Shown here: one piece after another, positions 1-7,403 of the stretch
Layout: each line of letters starts with the position of its first letter
How positions within the stretch are numbered: the first letter of the stretch is position 1
Source of the DNA: an uncultured Sphingopyxis sp.
GTDB taxonomy: Bacteria > Pseudomonadota > Alphaproteobacteria > Sphingomonadales > Sphingomonadaceae
Reading direction: 5' to 3'
Assembly: GCA_936933955.1 (NCBI GenBank)
Contig: CAKZIN010000012.1
Coordinates: forward strand, 1 to 24,446
DNA length: 24,446 bases
Program-made: the position numbers and the translations under genes
Notes under the pieces: model-generated
What the model was told of the DNA's origin: nothing
What the model saw: the letters and a program-made list of their open reading frames with translations, nothing else
Database searches by the model: none

Positions 1-92
1 ACTCGCCGCGGCGTTTCGCCACGATTCTTCGCGAGCCGCAGACGCGGCTCCGCCCCACCCCCAACCCCTCCCCACAAGGGGGAAGGGGGGTT
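1..92. repeat. Partial copy of dispersed G/C-tract palindrome (family A)
   Basis: This is the right half of the element seen complete at 23659-23809. It shares the 7-bp hairpin GAGCCGC-AGAC-GCGGCTC (33-50), the following C-rich tract and the CCCCACAAGGGGG core. The left half lies beyond the window edge. It sits just upstream of the PEBP gene at 174. Its function is unknown; it behaves like a REP-type intergenic repeat. Confidence 0.7.
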
Positions 93-173
93 TAGGAACG
101 CCGCACTTTCAGTCTCGCCCTGAACGCTTCCGCCACACGCGAGTTGACGTCGCGACGGACGGAGGCGCGCAGG

Positions 174-749
174 ATGCTCGAGAAATTACCGAAGCTGGTT
201 GGACAGGTGCTGGCGAAGCGGCGCGCGGGCGTTGATGCGCTCGCCATCGCCGATCTTGCGCGCCAGCGCGGCGATGGCGGGATGCAGTTGACCAGCCCGG
301 ACTTCGCCGACCGCGCCGCGCTCCCGGTGAGCTGCTCCGCCGACGGCGCCGGTCGCTCGCCCGCGTTGCGCATCAGCGGCGTTCCGCAGGGGACGCAAAG
401 CCTTGTCCTGCTTGTCGAGGACGCGGATGCGCCGAGCGCGAAGCCGATCGTCCACGCCATCGCCTGGGGCCTCCCTGCCGATCTGACCGAGCTCCCCGCC
501 GGCGCGCTCGACGGTGCGGGGAGCGGGGCGGCGTCGGGCAAGACCGGGCGCAACAGCTTCATGCGCAGCGGCTGGTTGCCGCCCGACCCGCCGACGGGCC
601 ACGGGCTCCACCATTATGTGTTTCAGCTCTACGCGCTTGGCGCGCCGGTGACCTTCGACAAGTCGCCCGGTCGCACCGCGTTGCTGGCGGCGATGGACGG
701 TCGCATCCTCGCCTCGACGGTCCTCACCGGGACTTACGAGCGCAGCTAG
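174..749 (+). CDS. YbhB/YbcL family Raf kinase inhibitor-like protein (PEBP fold)
   Basis: The product is 191 aa and belongs to the phosphatidylethanolamine-binding protein family. Bacterial YbhB/YbcL proteins are small soluble proteins with a ligand pocket; their role is poorly defined. Visible family features are the start of the fold (LTSPDF), the VEDADAP segment, the V-H-A-I-A-W strand that places the pocket histidine, and the late PPTGHGLHHYVFQLYAL block with its conserved His residues. The frame is open upstream to a TTG at 144. ATG 174 is preferred because GGAGG lies at 161-165 with 8-nt spacing. The first 35 or so residues before the fold are an extra basic segment. The gene ends one base from the stop of the convergent heme oxygenase gene. 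Family is confident; biological role is not. Confidence 0.85.
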   Translation: MLEKLPKLVGQVLAKRRAGVDALAIADLARQRGDGGMQLTSPDFADRAALPVSCSADGAGRSPALRISGVPQGTQSLVLLVEDADAPSAKPIVHAIAWGLPADLTELPAGALDGAGSGAASGKTGRNSFMRSGWLPPDPPTGHGLHHYVFQLYALGAPVTFDKSPGRTALLAAMDGRILASTVLTGTYERS

Positions 750-750
750 T

Positions 751-1326
751 TCAGGGGGCTGGCACGTGTCGTTCAGGTCCGCCGATCTCGCCCTCGTCGG
801 TCAGCCAGGCCTGCATCGCTGCGAACGTCCATCGCGCGCTCGCGATGACGGGAATGGCGTCTGCCGTGTCGATCCGATCGAGCCGCGCGGTGAATTCGCG
901 CCAGCGCGCGGCGCTCCCGACGCCGTGGTAGCGGGGTGCGAAGCCTAGGCGACGCTTTACTTCCGCCCCGATCACTCGCCCGCCGAGCGACGACCCCTCG
1001 ATCACATAGAGCGACCCCATCGCCGCGTTCGCGCTGGCGAGACGCAGCCGAGGCGCCACACGGTTGGCCTCGATCCGCGTACCGCACACGCCAAGCGCGC
1101 GCAGGTCATCGACCAGCAGCGCCAGACGGCGGCGCGGTGTGGTGAGCGCCGGTTCGGCGAGCGCGCCCTCCACCAGGGGCTCCCACATACGGTGCCAGCC
1201 GTGCAGTTGTAGCAGCCAGCGGGTGTAGGCGGCGGGGGTGGCGCAGCGCGCCTGCCAGTCGAGCGCCGCTTCGATCGCATGGTGCTCTGCATCGGTTTCG
1301 GCGCGCAGCCGGGCGGCAAGGCTCAC
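751..1326 (-). CDS. bphO: Biliverdin-producing heme oxygenase (BphO type)
   Basis: This 191-aa soluble heme oxygenase opens heme to biliverdin IX-alpha, Fe2+ and CO, supplying the chromophore of bacteriophytochromes. Near the N-terminus TDAEHH carries the expected proximal heme-ligand His (about residue 15). The distal-helix signature SLYVIEGSSLGGRVI is close to the canonical GALYVLEGSTLGG form. Length matches the roughly 190-aa bacterial BphO family. The start is a GTG at 1326 whose bases overlap the TGA of the upstream photoreceptor kinase gene (GTGA, 4-nt overlap), implying translational coupling. The frame is open further upstream, but there it only shadows the kinase gene. The gene order, phytochrome then heme oxygenase, makes the substrate-partner relation very likely. 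Confidence 0.9.
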   Translation of the reverse strand: MSLAARLRAETDAEHHAIEAALDWQARCATPAAYTRWLLQLHGWHRMWEPLVEGALAEPALTTPRRRLALLVDDLRALGVCGTRIEANRVAPRLRLASANAAMGSLYVIEGSSLGGRVIGAEVKRRLGFAPRYHGVGSAARWREFTARLDRIDTADAIPVIASARWTFAAMQAWLTDEGEIGGPERHVPAP

Positions 1327-3803
1327 CCGCTGACCCGGAAACAGGTGCCCCGGCCGTTGCGACCGACACCGCTCGACAAGGTGCCGCCGATCTGGCGCAG
1401 CATGCCGTGCACGACGCGCATGCCGAGGCCGCCGCTGGTGCGCGGCCGCGCTTGCCAGTCGTCGCTCAGTCCGACCCCCTGATCGCACACCTCAAGCGTC
1501 ACGACGCCGCCCTCCTCGCGCACGCAGACGTCGATCGGGCCTTCCTGCCCCGGGTAGGCGTATTTGCGAGCGTTGGTGACCAGTTCGGAGGCGATCAGCG
1601 CGAATGCCACCGCGCGCTTGCTGTTCATCGACAGGTCGCCCGAACAGGTCGCGTGGATCGGACCCAGCTTCGAGCCGAACACGCCCTCCATGTCGGAACA
1701 TAGCTGGCGCAGCGTTTCGCCGAGGTCGACCATGGCATCGTCGGTGACATGTTCGAGGCTGTTGTGCACCCGCGCTACGCTCATCACGCGCGAATAGGTG
1801 TCGTTGAGCGCGAGGCGTGTGACGTCGTCGAGCGCGCTGCGTGCCTGCATCTGGATCATGCCGCCAACGATCTGCAGCGAATTGCGCACGCGATGGTCGA
1901 TTTCGCGTCCCATCAGCCGCTGCAGCTCCAGCGCGCGGACAAGCTCCGCCTCCTTGCGCGACAGTTCGTCGATCTTGCGCCCCTGGCGGAGCACCACGCC
2001 TTCGACGGCCTCCGCGAAGTTGCCGGCGAAGTGGCACTGCCATTCCTGCCATGCGACCGATTCGCCGTGGCGTTCCTCCACCCAGCGTTCGAACGAGCGG
2101 CGCGGCAGGATGACGTGGCGGTCGCGGTCGGGCTGCACCGCCTTGTTCGGGTCGCCACCCCAACTGACGCGATGCGCGACCTCTGGCCGGAACCATAGCA
2201 GCAGATGGTCGCGATCGTCGTTGGTGAAGGCGGCCAGCACGCCCGCCGCGTGGGGATCGGTGGCGCCGCCGTCGGGCCAATCGACGGCCAGCCGATGCGA
2301 CGACCACAGCCTCCGCCCGGGTTCGAGTGTGCCGCGCAGCCAGCGCGCGAGCGCGACGATCTGCGTGTCGGACGGCACTTCGCCATCCGCCGACACCTCC
2401 TCACCGCGCACCAGCGCCGCCCCGCCTGCGTCGAACATGTCGGCCATGCTGTGCCCGCCTTCGCGCGGCGAGGTGAGCGCGCTTTCCACCTCCTCCGCAC
2501 CTGCGAGCTGATGCAGCAGCGCGTTCTGATGCTCGAGCGCGAGCTGCTGTTCGCGCCAGGCAGCGTCGGTGGTAAGCTTGTCCGCGCGCAGCGAGAAGCC
2601 ATCGGTGACCACGCTCACGAGCGCGCGCGTGTCGGGATCGACATAATGCGGCGCGCGGTGGTGGCCGATCACCAGCCCCCACAGCTTGCCATCGACCATG
2701 ATCGACACCGACATCGACCCGTTGACGCCAAGATTGCGCTGATATTCGAGATGCACCGGCGACAGCGCCCTCGAATAGGCGCAGCTGAGGTCGACCGGGC
2801 GCGCGTTGGCCGACGGGTGAGCGATCAGCGCGGCGGGCACCGCATCGCGATCGACCACGAAACGCGGCGGGGCGCTGCGGTAAAGCTCGCGTGCCTGCGC
2901 CGGGATGTCGGACGCCGGAAAACGCATCCCCAACAGCGGGGCATAGGCGCCCTCCGCCATGCTCTCGGCGATCGCTTCCCCGTTCCAGTCGGGGTCGAAG
3001 CGATAGACAAGCACGCGGTCGAAGCGCGTCATTTCGCGAATGGCGTCGGCACACAGCTGCGCCCCCGCTTCGACCGTATCGCTGCGCCGGATGCGACGCA
3101 GCGCATCGTGCGCCTGCGCGGTCGTCGCTTCTTCAAAGTCGCATGCGTCGGCGAACAGCCGCTCGATTTCGAGCAGGCGGCGGTCGTCATGGTCGTGGCA
3201 GGTGAGCGCAAAGCGCGTGGCATGTGGGCCGAGCGGAATTTCGGTGCGAAACCCATCGGCTTCGCACACCGCATCGAGGATCTCCGCGGGCAGAAACTCG
3301 TCCCAGCGTCGACCGATCGGCGCCTCTTCCAGCACCAGCAGGTCGCGCCAATTGGCGCTGCAGGCACGCACCCGCTGCGTCGAAGCTTCGATGCAGAGCA
3401 GCACCACATGCGGCTGCACCGCGCCTGGAATATGGATCGGCTCACGTTCACAGAGGTCGGTATCCACCGCTTCGGCCCGCAGCCGTTGAGCGACGGTCGC
3501 CTCTGGATCGGGCCGATCGACCGCCGGGGGGACGGCGGGCAGAGGCTCCTCGAACATCTTTAGCCAGTAGCGCCCGGGAGTGGCGGCATCGGCCATTTCC
3601 ACCCGCACCTGTCGCGGTGAGGAAAAGCCGAACACGAAGCGGAACTCGTCCGACAGCTTGCCGCGCCGTACCCCTTCGGCGAAGCGACCCCGAAAGCCGG
3701 GAAAGTTGGTGCAAGGCGCGATGTCGCGAAAGAAATCGCGCCCGATCACCTGCGCCGCGCCGCGCCCCGACAGCTGATTTCCGAGGGTATTGTAGCGGCA
3801 CAC
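1323..3803 (-). CDS. PYP-bacteriophytochrome hybrid sensor histidine kinase (Ppr-like)
   Basis: This is a large two-chromophore photoreceptor kinase. Residues are counted from the GTG at 3803, the first conventional start. Residues 1-85 are a PYP-like PAS domain with the IAPCTNFP motif; Cys31 matches the p-coumarate-binding Cys69 of Halorhodospira PYP. About 115-220 is the phytochrome PAS with Cys118 in CEREPIHIP, the biliverdin attachment site. About 240-405 is the GAF domain with PASDIPAQ (DIP at 299-301), His351 and HH381-382. About 415-600 is the PHY domain with PRRSF at 567-571. After a short helix comes a HisKA_2 type kinase: REIDHRVRN with His637, N-box Asn744, then DQGVGL and GLGMRVVHG. 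The PYP homology continues upstream of 3803 to about 3893 without ATG, GTG or TTG, so the true N-terminus is unresolved (see 3804-3944). No response regulator is adjacent. Domain architecture is confident; the start is not. Confidence 0.88.
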   Translation of the reverse strand: MCRYNTLGNQLSGRGAAQVIGRDFFRDIAPCTNFPGFRGRFAEGVRRGKLSDEFRFVFGFSSPRQVRVEMADAATPGRYWLKMFEEPLPAVPPAVDRPDPEATVAQRLRAEAVDTDLCEREPIHIPGAVQPHVVLLCIEASTQRVRACSANWRDLLVLEEAPIGRRWDEFLPAEILDAVCEADGFRTEIPLGPHATRFALTCHDHDDRRLLEIERLFADACDFEEATTAQAHDALRRIRRSDTVEAGAQLCADAIREMTRFDRVLVYRFDPDWNGEAIAESMAEGAYAPLLGMRFPASDIPAQARELYRSAPPRFVVDRDAVPAALIAHPSANARPVDLSCAYSRALSPVHLEYQRNLGVNGSMSVSIMVDGKLWGLVIGHHRAPHYVDPDTRALVSVVTDGFSLRADKLTTDAAWREQQLALEHQNALLHQLAGAEEVESALTSPREGGHSMADMFDAGGAALVRGEEVSADGEVPSDTQIVALARWLRGTLEPGRRLWSSHRLAVDWPDGGATDPHAAGVLAAFTNDDRDHLLLWFRPEVAHRVSWGGDPNKAVQPDRDRHVILPRRSFERWVEERHGESVAWQEWQCHFAGNFAEAVEGVVLRQGRKIDELSRKEAELVRALELQRLMGREIDHRVRNSLQIVGGMIQMQARSALDDVTRLALNDTYSRVMSVARVHNSLEHVTDDAMVDLGETLRQLCSDMEGVFGSKLGPIHATCSGDLSMNSKRAVAFALIASELVTNARKYAYPGQEGPIDVCVREEGGVVTLEVCDQGVGLSDDWQARPRTSGGLGMRVVHGMLRQIGGTLSSGVGRNGRGTCFRVSG

Positions 3804-3944
3804 GACGCCGTCGGCATCGAGCTGAATCGCGCCAAAGGGCAGCGCGTCGAGCGCACGATCATCTAACGCATCAAGTGTGGCCGCGTCCGAGATGTCTGCG
3901 ATCCCCCGTGCCCGCGGATGCGAACGCTACGCGACTATAATCAT
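3804..3944 (-). other. In-frame 5' extension of the PYP domain lacking a usable start codon; upstream ATG blocked by TAG
   Basis: Reading upstream in the kinase frame, 41 sense codons (3926 down to 3804) encode the missing PYP N-terminal cap and first strand. They include ALDALPFGAIQLDADG, nearly identical to the PYP stretch DGLAFGAIQLDGDG. None of these codons is ATG, GTG or TTG. Directly above lies TAG (3927-3929), and five codons above that, in the same frame, an ATG at 3944 preceded by AGGGG. Initiation there would give only a 5-residue peptide. Explanations include a nonsense mutation, a sequencing error, initiation at ATC or another near-cognate codon, or stop-codon readthrough. The sequence alone cannot decide. 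Confidence 0.75.
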
Positions 3945-3981
3945 ATTCCCCTGAACGCGAGTCTCGGCTGGTTGACCAGGA

Positions 3982-4428
3982 TCAACCCCACGGCTTTGCG
4001 ACCACCAGAATGACGATGGCGATGAGCGTGAGTCCAGGGACCTCGTTGACGAAGCGCAGCGTGCGACCCGTCCAGCGCGCCTCCCCTCGTGCGAGCCGCT
4101 TGGCGTAACGGACGATGACGTGATGATAGGCGGTGAGCACTGCCACCAGCATCAACTTGGCATGCAGCCAGGGCGCACTCCACGCGTCGAGCGCAAAGGC
4201 GAGCGCGATTCCCAGCAGCCAGACGAGGATCGAGGAGGGGGTGAGGATGATGTGCCGCAACTTCCCCTCACGCTCCACCCAGCGCGCCGCCTGCTGCGGA
4301 TCGGCAAGCTCCTCCTGATGGTAGACGAGGAAGCGCGGCAGCGCGAACAACCCCGCCATCCAGAACACCACGAAGATGATGTGCGCCGCCTTGAGGGTCG
4401 CATACCAGGGCGCCATCAGCTCGGTCAT
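3982..4428 (-). CDS. hemJ: Protoporphyrinogen oxidase HemJ
   Basis: This 148-aa membrane protein of the HemJ (formerly UPF0093) family oxidises protoporphyrinogen IX to protoporphyrin IX late in heme synthesis, in organisms lacking HemY or HemG. The N-terminal helix LKAAHIIFVVFWMAGLFAL carries the conserved His (about residue 16) and is followed by PRFLVYH. Conserved polar residues also occur in EGKLRHIILTPS and in the LHAKLMLV helix. About four transmembrane helices are expected, ending with the hydrophobic PGLTLIAIVILVVAKPW segment. Start ATG 4428 overlaps the hemE stop by four bases (ATGA), so the two are almost certainly cotranscribed and coupled. It ends about 40 bp from the photoreceptor upstream region on the same strand. 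Confidence 0.9.
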   Translation of the reverse strand: MTELMAPWYATLKAAHIIFVVFWMAGLFALPRFLVYHQEELADPQQAARWVEREGKLRHIILTPSSILVWLLGIALAFALDAWSAPWLHAKLMLVAVLTAYHHVIVRYAKRLARGEARWTGRTLRFVNEVPGLTLIAIVILVVAKPWG

Positions 4429-5552
4429 GCGAGCGGGGAGCGGACCGCGGCGACCATCGACTGGACGTGCGCGATGGGCGTGTCGGGGACGATCCCGTGG
4501 CCGAGGTTGAAGATATGCGGGCGGTTCGCAAACGCGCGGCGGATGGTGTGCACCCGCTCCACCAGCGCCGGGCCACCCGCGACCAGCCGTAGCGGATCGA
4601 GGTTACCCTGCACCGGGAGGCCGGGCGGGAGCGCGGCATGCGCGAAGTCGGGGTCCATCGTCTCGTCGATGCCGACCGCGTCGGGCTGCACCCCGGCGAC
4701 GTAGCGCGGGAGTTTCTCCGCCGCGCCCTTGGGAAAGCCGATGATCGGAACCCCGGGGCAGGCCGCGCGCACGCCCGCCACGATCGCGGCGTTGGGCGCG
4801 ATCACCCAGCGGTCGAATTCATCGGGGGCAAGGCTGCCCGCCCAGCTGTCGAAAATCTGCAGCACGTCGGCCCCGGCGCGCACCTGCCCGATCAGGTAGG
4901 TGATGGTCTGCGCCACCACCGCGTCGATGATCCCGGCAAAGCGGCGCGGATCGGTGTAGGCGAGGCGGCGCGCCGGGCTCTGATCCTTGGTGCCGCGACC
5001 CGCGACCATGTAGGTGGCGACCGTCCACGGGCTCCCGGCAAAGCCGATCAGCGCGCGACCGGGGTGCAGCTCCGCGCGTACACGGCGCACGGTGTCGTAG
5101 ATCGGGTCGAGCCGCTGCGTCTGTGGGGTGAGTTCGCCGAGGTCCGCTCCGGCGAGCGGCGGGGCGAGCCGCGGGCCCTCCCCCGTCTCGAACCACAGCT
5201 CCATCCCCAGCGCGTGCGGCACCACGAGAATGTCCGAAAAGAGGATCGCCGCGTCCATGTCGAAGCGGCGCAGCGGCTGGAGGGTCACCTCCGCCGCGCT
5301 CGCAGGATCGTAGCAAAGGTCGAGGAATCCGCCCTTGTCGGCCCTGAGCGCGCGATATTCGGGAAGGTAGCGCCCCGCCTGGCGCATCATCCACAGCGGC
5401 GGCGGGTCGCGTCGTTCGCCGCGCATCACCGCCATGAACGCGCCGTCGCGCGCCGGATCGGGCTCGACGGTCGGAATCACGCCGAGCGCGCCCTGCGCCA
5501 GCGCATCGCCGACCGCCGATTCCAGCGCACCGCCCAATCCGGGGAGACCCAT
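4425..5552 (-). CDS. hemE: Uroporphyrinogen decarboxylase
   Basis: HemE decarboxylates the four acetate side chains of uroporphyrinogen III to give coproporphyrinogen III, in the cytoplasm. Signatures are WMMRQAGRYLPEYR (about residues 54-67), FSDILVVPHALGM with the catalytic Asp (about 107), FAGSPWTV, FDSWAG, QGNLDP and LGHGI. The proposed ATG at 5552 gives 375 aa, about 30 more than typical HemE. Its upstream GAGAG has workable spacing and the extra codons have coding-like high GC at third positions. A GTG at 5480 or ATG at 5435 would give a more standard N-terminus. The gene leads a colinear block (hemE, hemJ, photoreceptor, bphO) pointing away from the origin-like region. hemE next to the replication origin is also known in Caulobacter crescentus. 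Confidence 0.93.
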   Translation of the reverse strand: MGLPGLGGALESAVGDALAQGALGVIPTVEPDPARDGAFMAVMRGERRDPPPLWMMRQAGRYLPEYRALRADKGGFLDLCYDPASAAEVTLQPLRRFDMDAAILFSDILVVPHALGMELWFETGEGPRLAPPLAGADLGELTPQTQRLDPIYDTVRRVRAELHPGRALIGFAGSPWTVATYMVAGRGTKDQSPARRLAYTDPRRFAGIIDAVVAQTITYLIGQVRAGADVLQIFDSWAGSLAPDEFDRWVIAPNAAIVAGVRAACPGVPIIGFPKGAAEKLPRYVAGVQPDAVGIDETMDPDFAHAALPPGLPVQGNLDPLRLVAGGPALVERVHTIRRAFANRPHIFNLGHGIVPDTPIAHVQSMVAAVRSPLA

Positions 5553-5815
5553 AAACAAAGACTCTCTTTTCTTTATTGTAACTGATGTTGGTGGCCGGGA
5601 GAGCGGGGATAACCCGTTTCGCCCGATCGCTCCACAGCCGGCTTCCTAGCCCGCCCATGGCCCGGGCGCGAGTCGCCGTCGATACTCCCCGCTATCCACA
5701 GGCTGTGGATCGTTTTGCGCGGCGGGGATGGCGCTGTGGATAAGTGGTGAGGGGCCGCGGGGATGGTTCGATGCCCGCTGCTGTCCCGGCACTTATCCAC
5801 AGGCTTTGCACAGGA
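5551..5815. other. Candidate chromosomal replication origin (oriC) with DnaA boxes
   Basis: The hemE-ppsR gap contains two perfect DnaA boxes: TTATCCACA at 5793-5801 and its reverse complement TGTGGATAA at 5735-5743. Two near matches are CTATCCACA (5692-5700) and TGTGGATCG (5704-5712). A stretch unusually AT-rich for this genome, 5551-5586, could serve as the unwinding element. It also contains TACAAT on the minus strand, a possible -10 box for hemE. The flanking genes diverge, as expected at an origin. In Caulobacter the origin also lies beside hemE. No clear paired CtrA site (TTAA-N7-TTAA) was found. Box clustering is seen directly; origin function is inferred. Confidence 0.75.
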
Positions 5816-5917
5816 TTGGATATCGGCCGCCTGTAGCCGCCGAAAGAGGGTGCTGCGCCCCTCCCAGCCAAGTGAGGGCGGTTGGACAACGCCGCCGCCC
5901 CCCGCCAAAGCGCGTCG

Positions 5918-6781
5918 ATGCGCATTCACCTTCACCTCCTGTCCGACTCCACCGGCGAGACCCTCGAGATGATCGCCAAGGCGGCGGTGGCGCAATTCGA
6001 CGATGTGGCGGTGACGCGGCATTTCTGGCCGATGGTGCGCAGCCACGCGCACCTCGAGCGCATTCTGGCGGAGGTCGCGCAGCATCCGGGACTGGTGCTG
6101 TTCACGCTCGTCAACCGCGAGCTGCGCGCCGAGCTGGAGGCGCATTGCGAGCGGCTGGGGCTGCCGCATGTCGCCGCGCTCGACGCGGTGAGCGATGCCT
6201 TTGCCGCGATGCTCGGCCAGCAGCCCAAGGGGCGACCGGGGCGTCAGCACCTGCTCGACGCCGCTTATTACGCTCGGGTGGAGGCGATCCACTTCACCAT
6301 GGCGCATGACGACGGGCTGCAACCTGAAGGCTGGAACGGCGCGGACATCGTGCTCGCGGGCGTGTCGCGTTCGTCCAAGACGCCGACGTCGATCTACCTC
6401 GCCAACCGCGGCTATCGCGTCGCCAACGTCCCGATCGTCCCCGAAAGCCCGCCCCCGCCGCAGCTGTTCGCGCTCGATACGCCGCTGGTGGTCGGGCTCA
6501 CCGTCAGCAGCGAGCGGCTGTCCGCGGTGCGCCGAAACCGGCTCGCGACGATGGGCGTGGCGGGTGTCGACGCGAGCGACCCCTATGTCGACGAGCGCCG
6601 GATCCGCGACGAATTGAACTTTGCGCGGCGTATGTTTGCGGACAACGACTGGCCGGTGATCGACGTCAGCCGCCGCTCGATCGAGGAGACCGCGGCGGCG
6701 GTGATCCGCCTCTACGACGACCGACGCAAAGCGCGCCTGACCCCCGAACTCCCCACGCCCGCCGAGGAGAGCGACGCGTGA
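5918..6781 (+). CDS. ppsR: Pyruvate, water dikinase regulatory protein (PSRP, DUF299)
   Basis: This 287-aa bifunctional regulator uses ADP to phosphorylate and Pi to dephosphorylate PEP synthase or pyruvate phosphate dikinase, adjusting gluconeogenic flux. The N-terminal HLHLLSDSTGETLE is the family signature. The P-loop-like GVSRSSKTPTSIYLA lies at about residues 148-162. A DERRIRDELNFARRMF segment follows, and the C-terminal SRRSIEETAAAV helix is typical. ATG 5918 gives the usual family N-terminus (MRIHLHL). A TTG at 5882 with upstream GAGGG is an alternative adding 12 residues. Its TGA overlaps the maf start (GTGA), so the two are coupled. It is the first gene to the right of the origin-like region. 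The target dikinase is not in this window. Confidence 0.92.
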   Translation: MRIHLHLLSDSTGETLEMIAKAAVAQFDDVAVTRHFWPMVRSHAHLERILAEVAQHPGLVLFTLVNRELRAELEAHCERLGLPHVAALDAVSDAFAAMLGQQPKGRPGRQHLLDAAYYARVEAIHFTMAHDDGLQPEGWNGADIVLAGVSRSSKTPTSIYLANRGYRVANVPIVPESPPPPQLFALDTPLVVGLTVSSERLSAVRRNRLATMGVAGVDASDPYVDERRIRDELNFARRMFADNDWPVIDVSRRSIEETAAAVIRLYDDRRKARLTPELPTPAEESDA

Positions 6782-7371
6782 GGCTGGTGCTCGCCAGCGG
6801 CAGCGCCGCCCGCCGCGCCATGCTGGAGGCGGCGGCGGTCCCGTTCGACATCGCGCCCGCAGCCGTCGACGAAGCACCGCTGCGCGACCGCCTGCGCGGC
6901 GAGGGCGCGGCGACCCCGGACATCGCGCTTGCGCTCGGCGCGCTCAAGGCGGAGGCGGTGTCGGCGGGGGCCCCGGACGCACTGGTGATCGGCAGCGACA
7001 GCCTATGCACGGTCGGCCATCGCGCCTTCGACAAGCCCGAGAGCCGAGAGCAGGCCGCCGACCAGCTGCGCATCATGTCCGCCGCGACGATGACCCTCAC
7101 CAGCGCGGTGGTGCTGGCGAAGGCGGGTGCGGTGGTATGGCGTCATGTCGAAGCGGCGGAGCTAAGCGTGCGGCCGCTGTCGAGGGATTTCATCGCCGCA
7201 TATCTCGACGCCGAATGGCCGGCGATCGCGGGCTGCGTCGGCGCCTTCCGCATCGAGGGGCGCGGGGTGACGCTGTTCGATACGGTGCGCGGCGATCATT
7301 TCACCATCCTCGGCATGCCGCTGCTGCCGCTGCTGGGTGAGCTTCGCCGCCGCGAAGTGCTGCCAAGCTAG
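6778..7371 (+). CDS. maf: Maf family nucleotide pyrophosphatase
   Basis: This 197-aa Maf/HAM1-fold house-cleaning enzyme hydrolyses non-canonical or methylated nucleoside triphosphates to monophosphates. The N-terminal LASGSAARRAML corresponds to the SxSxxR nucleotide-binding motif. GSDSLCTVGHRAFDKP (about 72-87) contains the catalytic Asp74 region, and the late FDTVRGDHFTILGMPLLPLL block closes the fold. The GSD triplet replaces the commoner GAD. Start GTG 6778 overlaps the ppsR stop. In related genomes maf is often followed by aroE and coaE; here a GNAT-type gene follows after 32 bp. Which Maf subfamily and substrate apply cannot be told by eye. Confidence 0.88.
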   Translation: MRLVLASGSAARRAMLEAAAVPFDIAPAAVDEAPLRDRLRGEGAATPDIALALGALKAEAVSAGAPDALVIGSDSLCTVGHRAFDKPESREQAADQLRIMSAATMTLTSAVVLAKAGAVVWRHVEAAELSVRPLSRDFIAAYLDAEWPAIAGCVGAFRIEGRGVTLFDTVRGDHFTILGMPLLPLLGELRRREVLPS

Positions 7372-7403
7372 CGCCCGGCGGCGGCGCGCCTATCTCCTGA
7401 GGC

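Noticed and set aside
2205..3563. 452-codon plus-strand open frame opposite the photoreceptor kinase gene
   Set aside because: It is fully antisense to a gene with clear domain motifs, and its translation is rich in Arg/His/Ala with no family resemblance. High GC makes such shadow frames common.
5692..5712. CTATCCACAGGCTGTGGATCG considered as a simple terminator hairpin
   Set aside because: The palindrome arises from two DnaA-box-like sites in opposite orientation, and two perfect boxes follow downstream, so an origin cluster fits better. No T-tract follows.
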